A stretch of DNA of 64,000 nucleotides from Fluviicoccus keumensis (GTDB lineage Bacteria; Pseudomonadota; Gammaproteobacteria; Pseudomonadales; Moraxellaceae). Positions 16,531 to 25,000 of this stretch are shown one piece after another. A model generated the notes under the pieces. The model was not told where the DNA came from. It was given only the letters and a program-made list of their open reading frames with translations, and did not search any database. The DNA is taken from contig NZ_SHKX01000013.1 of assembly GCF_004217445.1 (NCBI RefSeq), positions 1-64,000 on the forward strand, written 5' to 3'. Each line of letters starts with the position of its first letter. Within the stretch, counting starts at the first letter, position 1. The translations under genes were made by a program, and so were the position numbers.

Positions 16531-18669
16531 TTACTTGGCGTAGAAGAACAACGGTCCGTAAGCAACGATCAGCATCCCGATCGTCATGACAATCACAGGC
16601 AGATTCCAACGCTCATAGCGCCGGAAGAAGCCGAGATGGCGCACCTCGGCATCCGCCTTGTCCATTTCCGCCTCACCAATCACCTGACGGGTCAGAATCT
16701 GGTTCAGCGCAACAGGCGGCAGCAGATAGCCGAGTTCAAAAGCCACCAGCACCATCATCCAGAAATGAACCGGGTCAATGCCATTGTGGTAGGCAATCGG
16801 CGCCAAGGTTCCGGACACCAGAATGATGGCCCCGAACGGATCCATGATCATGCCAAGCAGCACCTTGGTCACAACCAAGAAGGTCATGGCCATATAGATA
16901 TTGGAGAATTCCTTGGGCGCGTAATCCATGATTCCGGAACGCTCCACCATCCCGCCCACACACAGCGACAGAGCCATCAGGATAATCAGTGCACCAATGT
17001 GGCCAATCGCTTCTGTAGTGGCATTGCGAATGGCCTGTTCGAATCCGACACGACGATCCGAACCCGGCTCGATTACGGCCGGTTCGGCTACAACCGGGGC
17101 CGCTACGGCCTCACCCTTGGGTTCCCGACGCATCTTGTCAAAGGCCACAATGGCGATCAGGATGAATGGGAGAATCATGGATGCCGTAAACTCATCGAGT
17201 TTGGTATCCAGCACGACGCGGTAGAAGCCGATCACCATGATGGTGATGACAATATAGGGCGAAACGTTGCCGAAGCCCTTAAGCATGCCGGGGATGGCAT
17301 ACTTCGGAGGTGCCAGGCGTATCTTCTCCTTGGCGAAGGCCAGCGAGAAGGCCAGGAACAATGTCGACGTCAGGAAGAAGACATCCTGACCCCACCCATA
17401 CAACTGAGTGGTTGTCACTTCCTTGTTCAGAGCCGCGATCACCACCACCAGCAGGCAAGGGCTCAGCACGACCCCCATGGAGCCGGACATTGCCGCAGCA
17501 GCCAGCGAATACTGGCGACTGGCGCCGGAATTCAGCACCTCACGAAAGACAATACCACCGGCTGCAATCACGAAGATACCGGAGGCACCCGTATACGCCG
17601 TCGGAATGGCTGCTGCCAGCAGGATCAGGTACGTCAGGATTTCAGGGGAAAAGTTCCAGGGGCGAAGAATGCTCAGGAACATGTCCACAACACGTGTCTG
17701 CTTCAGCAACATCCCGCACCAGATATACAAAGACAGGTTCAGGAAAATGCCGGAAAGCTCCTTCATCTGGCCCAGATAAATGGCCAGACCAGAGTAATGA
17801 TGCTGCGTCAGGAAGAAGGTGCCGGCAGTCATGCCCATGGAGGCATAAATGGGAACCGACAACAGCGCTGTACTGAATTTGCCACCCGGCTCAGCCGTTT
17901 CAGGCACCTTGAAAAACTGCCAGATATTCAGCGCCAGCATGGCGGTAAAGAAGCCACCCCACAGGTAATCGATACTGGGATGCTCAACAGGAATTCCGGT
18001 GCTTTGCTCCAGCCGCCAGTTGGCAATCACCGAGCAGAGCAGCAAGGAATTGGCAACAATCAAGGCGCCGGAGCTGACCTTGAAGTCCAGCCGTGTACGG
18101 GCCGGCCGCAAGGTAATGTGATGGTGGGTGAGGGTAGTCAGCGTACCGGCCAGCACAACCATGATGATCAGGATGACGGAGCGATTCTCGGTCCCAAAGT
18201 GAAAGATATCGAAAAAGGTGGCTTCAACGGAACGATATGCCGCCAGGAAGGGCGTAACCATCTTCTTGTTACGGGCATAATCGGCATGCTGCTGCTTGCA
18301 TTCATTACTGGCGGTGATCAGGGACTGGCGAATACCTTCAGGATCGACCACATCATCCGCAAACAAGGCATCAACATCGCTCCCTGCTCCTGAGGAAGAT
18401 GAAGCGGCCATCTTTTTCTGCACTTCCGCTTCAATGTCGGGATTGGGGTTACAGTCAGGCTTCACCGGATCATTACGCAGCATGTAGTACTGCACGCCCA
18501 CGGAAGGATCCCCGAAGAGTTTTTCTCCCATGCGCAACAACTGACCATGCACCATTTCACCGGCGCCAATCACCAGCGTCATGATCAACAGGATGAATAC
18601 CGGCAGGCTGATCAACCACTCAATAAATGAGCGATTCAAAAAAGCCGGCTTATGAAGATTTGTCGCCAT
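16531..18669 (-). CDS. Fused TRAP-type permease (DctQM-like), copy C
   Basis: This 712-residue protein is the promoter-proximal copy of the three tandem permeases. It shares the architecture of the others and the Cys pair (PDCNPNPD and SNECKQQH), and differs by an Ala/Pro/Val-rich cytoplasmic insert of about 15 residues (EAVAAPVVAEPAVIEPG) before a conserved RRVGFEQA. It lies 109 bp downstream of the solute-binding protein gene, which is the natural partner position. A strong hairpin follows it, so copies B and A may be expressed at lower levels. Confidence 0.85.
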   Translation of the reverse strand: MATNLHKPAFLNRSFIEWLISLPVFILLIMTLVIGAGEMVHGQLLRMGEKLFGDPSVGVQYYMLRNDPVKPDCNPNPDIEAEVQKKMAASSSSGAGSDVDALFADDVVDPEGIRQSLITASNECKQQHADYARNKKMVTPFLAAYRSVEATFFDIFHFGTENRSVILIIMVVLAGTLTTLTHHHITLRPARTRLDFKVSSGALIVANSLLLCSVIANWRLEQSTGIPVEHPSIDYLWGGFFTAMLALNIWQFFKVPETAEPGGKFSTALLSVPIYASMGMTAGTFFLTQHHYSGLAIYLGQMKELSGIFLNLSLYIWCGMLLKQTRVVDMFLSILRPWNFSPEILTYLILLAAAIPTAYTGASGIFVIAAGGIVFREVLNSGASRQYSLAAAAMSGSMGVVLSPCLLVVVIAALNKEVTTTQLYGWGQDVFFLTSTLFLAFSLAFAKEKIRLAPPKYAIPGMLKGFGNVSPYIVITIMVIGFYRVVLDTKLDEFTASMILPFILIAIVAFDKMRREPKGEAVAAPVVAEPAVIEPGSDRRVGFEQAIRNATTEAIGHIGALIILMALSLCVGGMVERSGIMDYAPKEFSNIYMAMTFLVVTKVLLGMIMDPFGAIILVSGTLAPIAYHNGIDPVHFWMMVLVAFELGYLLPPVALNQILTRQVIGEAEMDKADAEVRHLGFFRRYERWNLPVIVMTIGMLIVAYGPLFFYAK

Positions 18670-18778
18670 GTATTTCCCCTACCTCGTCCTCAAAATCCTG
18701 ATCGGATGAACGCCTTATTCTGTTATTCACGTTGGCGTTCGTATCAATAAAACCTGACAAAGCGCGTTTTACACCGCG

Positions 18779-19786
18779 CTATTCCTGTGAGTCGGAACAT
18801 TCCCCATTGGTCGGATCCAACTGGCAACGCACGCGCTTCAACAAAGCCATCAAGCGTTTGTCGTACAAGCCCTCCTTGGCCAGATTGATCCGTGACTCCC
18901 GCATCATTGCCGTATATCTCGCCCTGTCGACATCCGGGATATGAAACCAGTACCGCGGGTCGATATCTTTTTCATATTTTTTGATGACCGTCAGTATCCG
19001 GTCATACTGGCTATTGATATAGGTTCTCGAATTTTGCCCGAAACCCGCGGGAAACTCGTTAGCGCGAATAACGATCTGCAAGGAGGACTGGGCGAGCAAG
19101 AAATCCGGGATTCCCCCTTTTCTGCCCAAACCGCGGTACAACTCCAACGGCCGGTATGCCGCCGCCGGTGCAAAGATAATATCCACGGATCCATTATTGA
19201 ACTTCGGCGCAAAGTTGGTCACATCTGACGGCACCGCCTGCGCGCCAACTTGCTGCAACAGTTTGGCCTGAGACTTGTCGTAGTCAAAAAAGGCCACTTT
19301 TTTACCGGCAAGCTTGCCAACTTCGTTGATATCGCGATCGTTGACATAAAAATAAATGCCGCCAAAAGGCATGACGCCGGCGATCTCATAATCGCCATTC
19401 AGCATGAGCTTGGCCGCCTTCGGCGAACTCAGCGTTGCGATAACGTAACGCAAATGCTCATAAGACGGGATCGTGCCGATGGATTCGAGACTCCCGGTAA
19501 ACCCATTGAAGGGTTTCGTCCGCAAACCGGTCATTACTACCGCATCGCATTGGCCAACGCGAAAATCCTCGGCCGCGATCTTCTCCTCGCTGTAAGAGCG
19601 GAGCGTGAAATCCACGCCCCATGCGCGAGCGGCGACGCGATAATCCTTCATCAGATTGTAGGTTTCGCCGTTAGCTCCCATCAGATCCCAGATGCAGAGG
19701 CTCTTCTGGACTGTTGCCGCCGAAGCGGCCGCAGTCCAGAACAAAGCAAAAACCGTGAACAGCAGCTTGAAGGAATACCGCGTCAT
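18779..19786 (-). CDS. Periplasmic solute-binding protein of a TRAP-like system (AdeT1/2-like)
   Basis: The 335-residue protein has a Sec signal peptide ending near residue 23 (AAASAA) and a bilobal binding-protein fold: KSLCIWDLMGANGETYN at the mature N-terminus, GQCDAVVMTGLRTKPFNGFTGS, and AGKKVAFFDYDKSQAKLLQQVGA. From memory it resembles the putative solute-binding family that includes Acinetobacter AdeT1/AdeT2, named as RND efflux components. Here it sits between a TatT-like lipoprotein and three TRAP permeases, which argues for uptake of a solute. Two C-terminal Cys (VRCQLDPTNGECSD) could form a disulfide. The gene starts 21 bp after the lipoprotein gene. Confidence 0.78.
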   Translation of the reverse strand: MTRYSFKLLFTVFALFWTAAASAATVQKSLCIWDLMGANGETYNLMKDYRVAARAWGVDFTLRSYSEEKIAAEDFRVGQCDAVVMTGLRTKPFNGFTGSLESIGTIPSYEHLRYVIATLSSPKAAKLMLNGDYEIAGVMPFGGIYFYVNDRDINEVGKLAGKKVAFFDYDKSQAKLLQQVGAQAVPSDVTNFAPKFNNGSVDIIFAPAAAYRPLELYRGLGRKGGIPDFLLAQSSLQIVIRANEFPAGFGQNSRTYINSQYDRILTVIKKYEKDIDPRYWFHIPDVDRARYTAMMRESRINLAKEGLYDKRLMALLKRVRCQLDPTNGECSDSQE

Positions 19787-19807
19787 GCTGGGAGACTCTC
19801 CGCCGTA

Positions 19808-20845
19808 TCAGAGCAAATCGTCAATCGAAATGCCGGAGCTTTCGCTCGAAGGCTTGTCATCCCAGAACTTGGTGAATCCGCCATCCGGCATCCGCGTACC
19901 GGTTTTTTCCGTCCAGTAACGGTCAGCAATGGTCTGCACCATCAGGCCGCCCATGACGTCAAACAAACGGAATTTCGTGTTGACCGCCATGTTGGAGGAG
20001 TTGCCATAGGTACGAAGCGCATCGCGCAGCAACTCTTCCTTACCGGTCGCCTGAGCGGACAGGGCATAAATGGCATGCGCCAGACGCACACCCTTGCGCT
20101 CACCGATGCGGGTCGCGTCCTTCATGGTGGTGAACGGGTCCGGCTTGCCCTCGCTGGCGCCGGGCAGCAAAGCCCAGACAGCGGCGCGGGTCGCCATCGG
20201 CACCCCCCACCATTCGGCGTTATCGAGGCAAGTCATGGCGCGGTCCACAATACCGGCGATATCCTTCGGCACACCCACCGCACCTTGCGAAGCGATGTCA
20301 TTCACCACCGCCTGCATGCCTGAGGCCAGACCAATCAGGTAAACCATCTTTTCAAAGTCGGTATGCATGGCCGGGCAGCTCTCGCCCAGTTTGAAGTTGT
20401 AATTTTTCTCGTAGTGTTCCACAAAACGGCGATATGCCTCTTGCTGGCGACGAGCCGCCAAGGCGGACCAACGCTTCTGGGCAATACGCGCATCCTGGGC
20501 ATCTTCAATCAGGTTGGCCCGGGAAGAGCGAACGTAACGCAATTCGTGCTCCAGCGCGCGATCTTCCGCGCACAGGCCGGCTGACACATACATCAGCACC
20601 GCCATCTTGGCGGGATCGGCCCCCATGCCCTCTGTCGCCAGAATGAGCGGCGTCAGGGCTTCGCCGGACGCGCACGCCATCTGGGCGTCATCAAGCGCCA
20701 TGATGGGAGGAACAATATTGTTTTCACTGAATTTAATAGCGACGATGGCGCCTGTCTTGACGACCTGCGAACACCCTGAAAACAGGGCTGTCATGCCCAT
20801 CAGGGAAGCAATGGCGCCAATACGTAATGCACGCGGAAATTTCAT
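19808..20845 (-). CDS. TRAP-associated lipoprotein (TatT-like)
   Basis: The 345-residue protein has a lipoprotein signal with lipobox FSGC near residue 25, then an all-alpha domain without a known enzyme motif. The helical pattern (ACASGEALTPLILA, AKMAVLMYVSAGLCAEDRALEHELRYVRSSRANLIEDA) resembles TatT, the TPR-like lipoprotein first described with a TRAP transporter in Treponema. It is the first gene of the transport cluster, followed after 21 bp by the solute-binding protein. The SD AGGAG precedes the ATG. It may hand ligand to the binding protein or anchor it; that part is inference, and the family match is moderate. Confidence 0.65.
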   Translation of the reverse strand: MKFPRALRIGAIASLMGMTALFSGCSQVVKTGAIVAIKFSENNIVPPIMALDDAQMACASGEALTPLILATEGMGADPAKMAVLMYVSAGLCAEDRALEHELRYVRSSRANLIEDAQDARIAQKRWSALAARRQQEAYRRFVEHYEKNYNFKLGESCPAMHTDFEKMVYLIGLASGMQAVVNDIASQGAVGVPKDIAGIVDRAMTCLDNAEWWGVPMATRAAVWALLPGASEGKPDPFTTMKDATRIGERKGVRLAHAIYALSAQATGKEELLRDALRTYGNSSNMAVNTKFRLFDVMGGLMVQTIADRYWTEKTGTRMPDGGFTKFWDDKPSSESSGISIDDLL

Positions 20846-20897
20846 GCCCTCTATCTCCTGCCTTGTTGTTTTTCAGGGGGTTTCCATTTGACAAGCA

Positions 20898-20926
20898 AAG
20901 ATACCATCAACTGCTATCATCACCAA
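20898..20926 (-). promoter_or_regulatory. Candidate sigma-70 promoter of the TRAP cluster
   Basis: On the minus strand TTGGTG (20926-20921) and TATCTT (20903-20898) are separated by 17 nt, about 50 bp upstream of the lipoprotein start. The boxes are only moderate matches. Confidence 0.4.
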
Positions 20927-20969
20927 GCAGCCGACGGCATCATTGGCCGAACTGTCTTTTATTCTGGTT

Positions 20970-20997
20970 GACGGGCCAACCCCTGGGGTGGCCCGTC
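20970..20997 (-). terminator. Hairpin downstream of pnp
   Basis: A 9-bp stem GACGGGCCA/TGGCCCGTC (20970-20978 with 20989-20997), extended inward by CCCC/GGGG across a bulge, lies 15 bp after the pnp stop. The following sequence on the minus strand is A-rich and not T-rich, so it is not a classical terminator. Confidence 0.5.
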
Positions 20998-21012
20998 ACG
21001 GACTGGTCCGGA

Positions 21013-23088
21013 TTACACTTCTTTCATCGACAGCTTGATGCGGCCGCGCTGATCGATATCCAGTACCCGCACCTTGACCTTCTGGCCTTCCTTGAGGAAG
21101 TCACCAACATTCTCGACGCGCTGGCTGGCGATCTGCGAGATATGGACCAGACCGTCGGTGCCGGGCATGATGGTCACAAAAGCGCCAAACTCGACAATGC
21201 GGGCAACCGTGCCTTCATAGATGGTGCCGACTTCCACTTCCGCGGTAATCGACTGCACCTTGGCCAGGGCAGCCTGTGTGGCCGCCTTGGTTTCACCATA
21301 GATGCGCACCATGCCGCTATCTTCGATATCGATGCTGGCCTTGGTTTCCTCGCAAATGGCGCGAATGGTAGCGCCGCCCTTGCCGATCACGTCACGAATC
21401 TTATCCGGATTGATTTGCAGGGTAGCGTAAGTCGGAGCGTTGCCGCTGACTTCCGGACGGGCGGCGGGCAGCACGGCATTCATGGCCTCAAGGATATGCA
21501 AGCGACCGGCCTGCGCCTGACCCAGTGCAATTTCCATGATTTCTTCGGTAATGCCTTCGATCTTGATGTCCATCTGCAGGGCGGTGATGCCCTTCGAACT
21601 GCCAGCCACCTTGAAGTCCATGTCGCCGAGATGGTCTTCATCGCCCAGAATATCGGACAGGACGGCGAAACGGTCGCCTTCCTTGACCAGACCCATGGCG
21701 ATACCGGCCACCGGGGCCCGCACCGGAACACCGGCATCCATCAGCGCCAGCGAAGCACCGCAAACGGACGCCATGGACGAGGAACCGTTGGATTCGGTGA
21801 TGTCGGACACAACACGAATGGCGTAGGGGAACTTGTCGTTGGCGGGCAGCATCGGGGCGACACCGCGACGCGCCAGGCGGCCATGGCCGATTTCACGACG
21901 CTTCGGGCCGGTTTCGCGGCCGGTTTCGCCTACGGAGTAGGCCGGGAAGTTGTAGTGCAGCATGAACGGGTCGGTGTAGGTGCCTTCCAGCGCGTCCACC
22001 ATCAGCGAGTCGCGGGCGCTACCAAGGGTGGCGGTGACCAGCGCCTGGGTTTCGCCGCGGGTGAACAGGGCGGAGCCGTGGGCGTTCGGCAGCACGCCGA
22101 CCTGCACATCCAGGGCGCGAACGGTCTTGGTGTCGCGGCCGTCGATACGCGGCTTGCCGCTCAGGATATTGTCGCGCACGGTGCGGTACTTCAGGTCTTC
22201 GAAGCAGGTCAACACTTCATCCGCCGACACGTCGGAGCCTTCCGGCGCGAAGCGGGCGATGGCCTCAGCCTGGATGGCGTCCAGACGGCTGTAACGCTGC
22301 TGCTTTTCGCTGATGGTATAAGCTTCGGAAATGGCGGCTTCAAAGGCGGCCTTCAGGGCATCCTTCAACGGTTGGTTGGCAACCGGAGCCTGCCAGTCCC
22401 AGGCGGGGGTGCCGACTTCGGCGGCAAACGCCTTGATCGCAGCAATAGCCACTTGCATTTCTTCGTGACCGAACAGCACGGCGCCCAGCATTTCGTCTTC
22501 GCTGAGTTCCTTGGCCTCGGACTCAACCATCAGCACAGCCTTGTCGGTACCGGCAACGACCAGATCCAGGTCTGAAGTTTCCTGTTCGGCATAATTCGGG
22601 TTCAGGCGGTACTCGCCGTTGATGTAGGCCACGCGGGCAGCGCCGATCGGTCCCTTGAAGGGGATGCCGGCAATAGTCAGGGCGGCCGAAGCGCCGATCA
22701 TGGCGGCAATATCGGTGTCAGCCACACGATCGGTGGAGATCACGGTCGCCGTCACTTGCACTTCGTTGTAGAAGCCTTCCGGAAACAGGGGACGCACAGG
22801 ACGGTCGATCAGGCGGGACGTCAGGGTTTCCTTCTCGGTCATCCGGCCTTCGCGCTTGCCATAACCACCAGGAATGCGACCGGCAGCGTACGCCTTTTCC
22901 TGATAGTTGACGGTCAGCGGGAAGAAATCCTGACCAGCCTTGACGGATTTGTTGGCAACCACAGCCACCAGCACGGTAACACCGCCCATGGTCACGACCA
23001 CGGAGTTGGCCTGACGGGCCACACGACCGGTTTCGAGCACCACGGTGTCACGGCCGTACTGGAATTCCTTGCGAACAATATTGAACAT
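21013..23088 (-). CDS. pnp: Polyribonucleotide nucleotidyltransferase (PNPase)
   Basis: PNPase is a trimeric 3'-5' phosphorolytic exoribonuclease of mRNA decay and sRNA metabolism, and partner of RNase E. The 691-residue protein has the full domain set: two RNase PH-like domains, with the second bearing the catalytic region (RREIGHGRLARRGV, SNGSSSMASVCGASLALMDAGVP), a KH domain with the GXXG loop IGKGG near 560, and an S1 domain ending in LSMKEV. It is the last gene of the translation superoperon, downstream of rpsO. The 145-bp gap to rpsO holds two hairpins of the kind used for RNase III processing and autocontrol in other enterics. Confidence 0.98.
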   Translation of the reverse strand: MFNIVRKEFQYGRDTVVLETGRVARQANSVVVTMGGVTVLVAVVANKSVKAGQDFFPLTVNYQEKAYAAGRIPGGYGKREGRMTEKETLTSRLIDRPVRPLFPEGFYNEVQVTATVISTDRVADTDIAAMIGASAALTIAGIPFKGPIGAARVAYINGEYRLNPNYAEQETSDLDLVVAGTDKAVLMVESEAKELSEDEMLGAVLFGHEEMQVAIAAIKAFAAEVGTPAWDWQAPVANQPLKDALKAAFEAAISEAYTISEKQQRYSRLDAIQAEAIARFAPEGSDVSADEVLTCFEDLKYRTVRDNILSGKPRIDGRDTKTVRALDVQVGVLPNAHGSALFTRGETQALVTATLGSARDSLMVDALEGTYTDPFMLHYNFPAYSVGETGRETGPKRREIGHGRLARRGVAPMLPANDKFPYAIRVVSDITESNGSSSMASVCGASLALMDAGVPVRAPVAGIAMGLVKEGDRFAVLSDILGDEDHLGDMDFKVAGSSKGITALQMDIKIEGITEEIMEIALGQAQAGRLHILEAMNAVLPAARPEVSGNAPTYATLQINPDKIRDVIGKGGATIRAICEETKASIDIEDSGMVRIYGETKAATQAALAKVQSITAEVEVGTIYEGTVARIVEFGAFVTIMPGTDGLVHISQIASQRVENVGDFLKEGQKVKVRVLDIDQRGRIKLSMKEV

Positions 23089-23120
23089 ACGAGAGAGTCT
23101 CCGGTTTTACTTTTTTCTCT

Positions 23121-23178
23121 ATGGAGGCCACTAAGGCCTGAACTGCAAGCAGCCCAGGCCTTAGCAGCCTCATCCATA
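23121..23178 (-). promoter_or_regulatory. Long leader hairpin upstream of pnp
   Basis: Nested inverted repeats AAGGCCTG/CAGGCCTT (23133-23140 with 23155-23162) and GAGGC/GCCTC (23124-23128 with 23167-23171) form an extended imperfect stem 33-90 nt before the pnp start. In E. coli a comparable stem is cut by RNase III before PNPase represses its own mRNA; that role here is inferred from position and shape. Confidence 0.5.
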
Positions 23179-23199
23179 GTCATCAGGGGTGATTAGCAC

Positions 23200-23223
23200 A
23201 ACGGGGAGCTTGCGCTCCCCGTT
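23200..23223 (-). terminator. rpsO-pnp intergenic terminator-like hairpin
   Basis: A perfect 10-bp stem (AACGGGGAGC at 23200-23209, GCTCCCCGTT at 23214-23223) with a 4-nt loop lies 10 bp after the rpsO stop. No T-run follows, so readthrough into pnp is expected. Confidence 0.6.
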
Positions 23224-23233
23224 GCGGGTTTCC

Positions 23234-23503
23234 TTAGCGACGCAGACCCAGTGTCTGGATCAGGGCGACGTAACGCCCGTTGTCCTTACCGTTCAGGTAG
23301 TCCAGCAGCTTGCGACGCTGGTTGACCATGCGGATCAGGCCACGACGGGAGTGGTGATCGTGCTTGTGGGCCTTGAAGTGGGATTGCAGGTCATCGATCT
23401 GGGCCGACAACAGGGCAACCTGAACTTCGGGGGAGCCGGTGTCATTCTCGCAACGGGCGAATTTGGCGATAATTTCAGCTTTTTGGGCTACGGTAAGAGC
23501 CAT
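23234..23503 (-). CDS. rpsO: 30S ribosomal protein S15
   Basis: S15 is a primary binder of the 16S rRNA central domain. The 89-residue protein is the exact family length and shows the four-helix pattern and the signature LKAHKHDHHSRRGLIRMVNQRRKLLDYL, here with FKAHKHDHHSRRGL. The order truB-rpsO-pnp is conserved in Proteobacteria. S15 usually represses its own translation through its leader; the 101-bp gap to truB is the place to look, but I see no clear pseudoknot by eye. Confidence 0.98.
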   Translation of the reverse strand: MALTVAQKAEIIAKFARCENDTGSPEVQVALLSAQIDDLQSHFKAHKHDHHSRRGLIRMVNQRRKLLDYLNGKDNGRYVALIQTLGLRR

Positions 23504-23604
23504 GGTACTTTCTCCACGAGATGCGAAAGGAAATGCGTCTGGCCGTGCATCTCTACAGCCAGCGTGCGGGGTATTTTATATATTCGTTCCGGCGATTGCC
23601 ATGC

Positions 23605-24546
23605 CTATTGTGTACGCAGCAGACGACGCGGCGCCAACAGCCCGTCGGCATTGACGACGCCCAGCCCGAGGAAGCGCTTCTCAGGGCCGAAAACAAGCAC
23701 TTCCTCTCCGGAAGGCGGCAGGCCCCGGACTTGAACCGGCTGGCCCCGCATCAGATAAAAGGACGCCGTTTCCGACAAATCCAGTTTGGGGTAGTGCTCG
23801 AGCGCTGCCCAGGGCGGCAACAGCAGCTTATCCAGGGCCTCCAGCCCCCCCTCCTCCACCAGCCGCTCCAGATTCGCAATGGTAATGCCTTCCTGCAAGC
23901 GGAACGGGCCACTGGCCAAGCGCCGCAAGGCAACGACATGCGCGCCGCAGCCCAACGCCTCACCAATATCCTCAACCAGATTTCGGATGTAGGTTCCCTT
24001 GCTGCAAGCCACCTCGATTTCCCAGAACTTCGGCTCGACCTGCAATAGTTCGAGGCGATCTATCCGGATCGGACGAGCTTCGCGCTCGACCTCGATTCCC
24101 TTGCGCGCCAACTCATAGAGCGGCCGCCCATCCTTTTTCAAGGCAGAGAACATGGAGGGTATCTGGGTAATATGACCTCGGAAACGGGTCAGTACGGCTT
24201 CAATTTCGTCTCGGGTCAGCCGTGGCACCGGCCGCTCGGCAACAACCTCACCCTCGGCATCCGCCGTGGTGGTTTTCTGCCCTAGGCGCATGCGCGCCCG
24301 ATAGACCTTGTCGGCATCCAGCAAATGCTGGGAAAACTTGGTAGCCTCGCCGAATCCGATAGGCAACAGCCCCGTTGCCAACGGGTCCAGACTGCCGGTA
24401 TGTCCCGCCTTTTCAGCCTGGAACAGCCAGCGTACCTTCATCATGGCCTGATTGGAGGACATGCCTTCCGGCTTGTCGAGCAGGAGTATGCCGTCCAGCG
24501 GACGACGCGGGCGTTTGATTTGTTTGTTCACGGAAGGCATCGACAA
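23605..24546 (-). CDS. truB: tRNA pseudouridine(55) synthase TruB
   Basis: TruB converts U55 of the T-loop of almost all tRNAs to pseudouridine and acts as a tRNA-folding chaperone. The 313-residue protein shows GILLLDKPEGMSSNQ at the N-terminus, the catalytic motif GHTGSLDPLATGLL with Asp54, YRA and the C-terminal PUA-like domain (PVQVRGLPPSGEEVLVFGPEKRFLGLGVVNADGLLAPRRLL). It starts 8 bp after the rbfA stop, so translation of the two is likely coupled. A second in-frame ATG two codons later (24540) could also serve. Confidence 0.97.
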   Translation of the reverse strand: MSMPSVNKQIKRPRRPLDGILLLDKPEGMSSNQAMMKVRWLFQAEKAGHTGSLDPLATGLLPIGFGEATKFSQHLLDADKVYRARMRLGQKTTTADAEGEVVAERPVPRLTRDEIEAVLTRFRGHITQIPSMFSALKKDGRPLYELARKGIEVEREARPIRIDRLELLQVEPKFWEIEVACSKGTYIRNLVEDIGEALGCGAHVVALRRLASGPFRLQEGITIANLERLVEEGGLEALDKLLLPPWAALEHYPKLDLSETASFYLMRGQPVQVRGLPPSGEEVLVFGPEKRFLGLGVVNADGLLAPRRLLRTQ

Positions 24547-24554
24547 AACAGGAC

Positions 24555-24938
24555 TCAGGCTTCGTCAGCCCCGGCAGGGTGATGGGCTTCATCCTCGGCA
24601 ATCGCCTGATTGATCAGGGCGGACATACGATTACCGCGCGATGTCGCCTCGTCGTAATGGAAGCGCAGGCGCGGAATCATCCGCACCATCAGACGACGAC
24701 CCAACTCACCGCGCAGGAAGCCGGCGGCATTGTTCAGCACCTCGATACTGGGCGAAAAATCCTCATCCAGCGTTCTCCCCATGACCGTGACATAGACATC
24801 GGCATAGCCCATGTCCTTGCTGACACGGACAGCGGAAACCGTGACCATACCCAGACGGGGGTCTTTCAGTTCGTTGCGGATAAGGTCGGCCATTTCACGC
24901 TGGATCTGGTCGGCAATACGCTGAATACGCTGGCTCAA
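24555..24938 (-). CDS. rbfA: Ribosome-binding factor A
   Basis: RbfA is a single KH-domain 30S maturation and cold-adaptation factor. I start it at TTG 24938, giving 127 residues (MSQRIQRIADQIQREMADLIRNELKDPRLGM), because GGAG stands at ideal spacing before this codon. The upstream in-frame ATG at 24980 lies in the stem of the intrinsic terminator that follows infB, and would add a Pro-rich tail foreign to the family. The core shows LGMVTVSAVRVSKDMGYADVYVTV and LNNAAGFLRGELGRRLMVRMIPRLRFHYDEA, typical of RbfA. It is flanked by infB and truB as in other Proteobacteria. Confidence 0.93.
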   Translation of the reverse strand: MSQRIQRIADQIQREMADLIRNELKDPRLGMVTVSAVRVSKDMGYADVYVTVMGRTLDEDFSPSIEVLNNAAGFLRGELGRRLMVRMIPRLRFHYDEATSRGNRMSALINQAIAEDEAHHPAGADEA

Positions 24939-24951
24939 GGGTGTCTCCGGC

Positions 24952-24985
24952 AAAAACGGCCATGACCCCTGCGGGGTCATGGCCG
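24952..24985 (-). terminator. Intrinsic terminator between infB and rbfA
   Basis: A perfect 13-bp stem (24957-24969 with 24973-24985) and a 3-nt loop are followed on the minus strand by TTTTTG. It lies inside the superoperon, so it should act as a partial terminator or attenuator for rbfA-truB-rpsO-pnp. Confidence 0.85.
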
Positions 24986-25000
24986 TCCTGGATGCTGCAG

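Noticed and set aside
16636..18393. Long open frame on the plus strand opposite TRAP permease copy C
   Set aside because: Its translation is rich in His, Gln and Arg, as expected from the complement of a hydrophobic membrane protein, with no domain and no SD. The minus-strand permease is clearly real.
20827..22575. Long open frame opposite pnp
   Set aside because: It is the antisense of the conserved PNPase gene; its His/Gly/Asp-rich sequence matches no family.
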